From CAYSAA01 sp964428905 (lineage in GTDB: Bacteria; Atribacterota; Phoenicimicrobiia; Phoenicimicrobiales; Stramentimicrobiaceae), in the NCBI GenBank assembly GCA_964428905.1, contig CAYSAA010000143.1, forward strand, positions 1 through 5,357: a DNA stretch of 5,357 bases. Reading direction: 5' to 3'. The notes under the pieces are model-generated. The model was not told where the DNA came from. It saw nothing but the letters and a program-made list of their open reading frames with translations, and ran no database searches. The position numbers and the translations under genes were made by a program. Positions 5,010-5,357 of the stretch are shown piece by piece. Positions within the stretch are counted from its first letter, which is position 1. The number at the start of each line of letters is the position of its first letter.

Positions 5010-5357
5010 CTAAAAAACGCGATAAGCTTTATCGATAATTGACATTATCTTTTCTTTTTTATCCTCTGTTATCCCAAGTTTCTGCAGTGAGTCAACTGCT
5101 TTTTTGTAATATTTTTTGGCCAAGGTTCTTGTATATAAGAGGCCTCCGGCTTTTCTAACCATTATATTGATTTTCGCTCTGGTTAACCGTTCTTCTTTAG
5201 CCTTGTTTTTAAAATCTTCCAATTCCTTAAATGCATGGATTAACGGCAAGGTTATAACATTTTTTTCATAGTCCGACTGTACAGGTTTTTTGGCAATATT
5301 TTTAGTTGTTTCAAAATCCATGCAATCATCGGTTAATTGAAAAATCATCCCAACATA
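5010..5357 (-). CDS. dmkB: Polyprenyl diphosphate synthase, C-terminal part (DmkB-like), 5' end outside window
   Basis: This is the last 115 codons of an all-trans polyprenyl (E-type) diphosphate synthase, a soluble enzyme that condenses isopentenyl diphosphate units into the isoprenoid tail of quinones. The frame stays open to the window edge, and the visible part begins with YVGMIFQLTDDCMDF. This contains the second aspartate-rich motif DDxxD (D-D-C-M-D), which binds the Mg-diphosphate of the substrate. About 15 residues later come a K-K-P segment and ITLPLIHA, matching the conserved stretch that follows this motif in the family. The usual Gly before the 'TLP' segment is not obvious here (KNVITLP). 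The first DDxxD motif lies beyond the window. The gene is 46 bases upstream of the UbiA-family gene, with no terminator between them, so they probably share a transcript. This pairing, followed by eetA- and eetB-like genes, supports a DmkB role in making a dedicated demethylmenaquinone. The family is sure; the exact chain length and the symbol are inferences from context. Confidence 0.9.
   Translation of the reverse strand, partial: YVGMIFQLTDDCMDFETTKNIAKKPVQSDYEKNVITLPLIHAFKELEDFKNKAKEERLTRAKINIMVRKAGGLLYTRTLAKKYYKKAVDSLQKLGITEDKKEKIMSIIDKAYRVF

Noticed and set aside
1..5357. CRISPR arrays, tRNA or rRNA genes, insertion sequences.
   Set aside because: I saw no regularly spaced repeats, no tRNA-like or rRNA-like segments and no transposase coding sequence on either strand.

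Overview
The window is AT-rich, and every gene I can support lies on the minus strand. The gene families, the AGGAGG-type ribosome binding site and two lipoprotein signal sequences suggest a low-GC Gram-positive bacterium (Firmicutes, most likely a clostridial lineage). The species cannot be told from the sequence.

Read in the direction of transcription (high to low coordinates), the window carries: the 3' end of a polyprenyl diphosphate synthase (dmkB-like, 5010-5357, cut by the window edge); a UbiA-family quinone prenyltransferase (dmkA-like, 4058-4963); a membrane-anchored NusG-domain-II protein (eetA-like, 3654-4058); an ECF-S-like 'Gx transporter' membrane protein (eetB-like, 3106-3633); a lipoprotein with two FMN-binding domains (pplA-like, 1844-3016); a strong terminator hairpin (1753-1793); and an ApbE-type FAD:protein FMN transferase lipoprotein (fmnB-like, 414-1499). 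This gene set is the core of the flavin-based extracellular electron transfer (FLEET/EET) locus first described in Listeria monocytogenes.

The expected division of labour, transferred from that system, is as follows. DmkB makes the isoprenoid tail. DmkA joins it to a naphthoate head group to give a dedicated demethylmenaquinone pool. EetA and EetB act in the membrane to pass electrons outward. FmnB, anchored outside the cell, attaches FMN covalently to PplA, which carries electrons to extracellular acceptors. The dedicated NADH dehydrogenase (Ndh2) and the flavin exporter subunit (FmnA/EcfT) of the Listeria locus are not intact in this window and may lie elsewhere.

The non-coding parts are also informative. 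The 344-base gap between pplA and fmnB holds a terminator, a 13-bp inverted repeat 94 bases apart, and a 45-codon open tail with no start codon. That tail ends in a TAATG overlap with the fmnB start, so it looks like the 3' remnant of a lost gene once coupled to fmnB. The 413 bases downstream of fmnB hold no intact gene. They contain a 61-codon open stretch in frame with fmnB and, in two neighbouring frames, short segments that weakly resemble a decayed PTS EIIA domain. The system itself is known; the novelty here lies in the gene arrangement and the apparent remodelling around fmnB.
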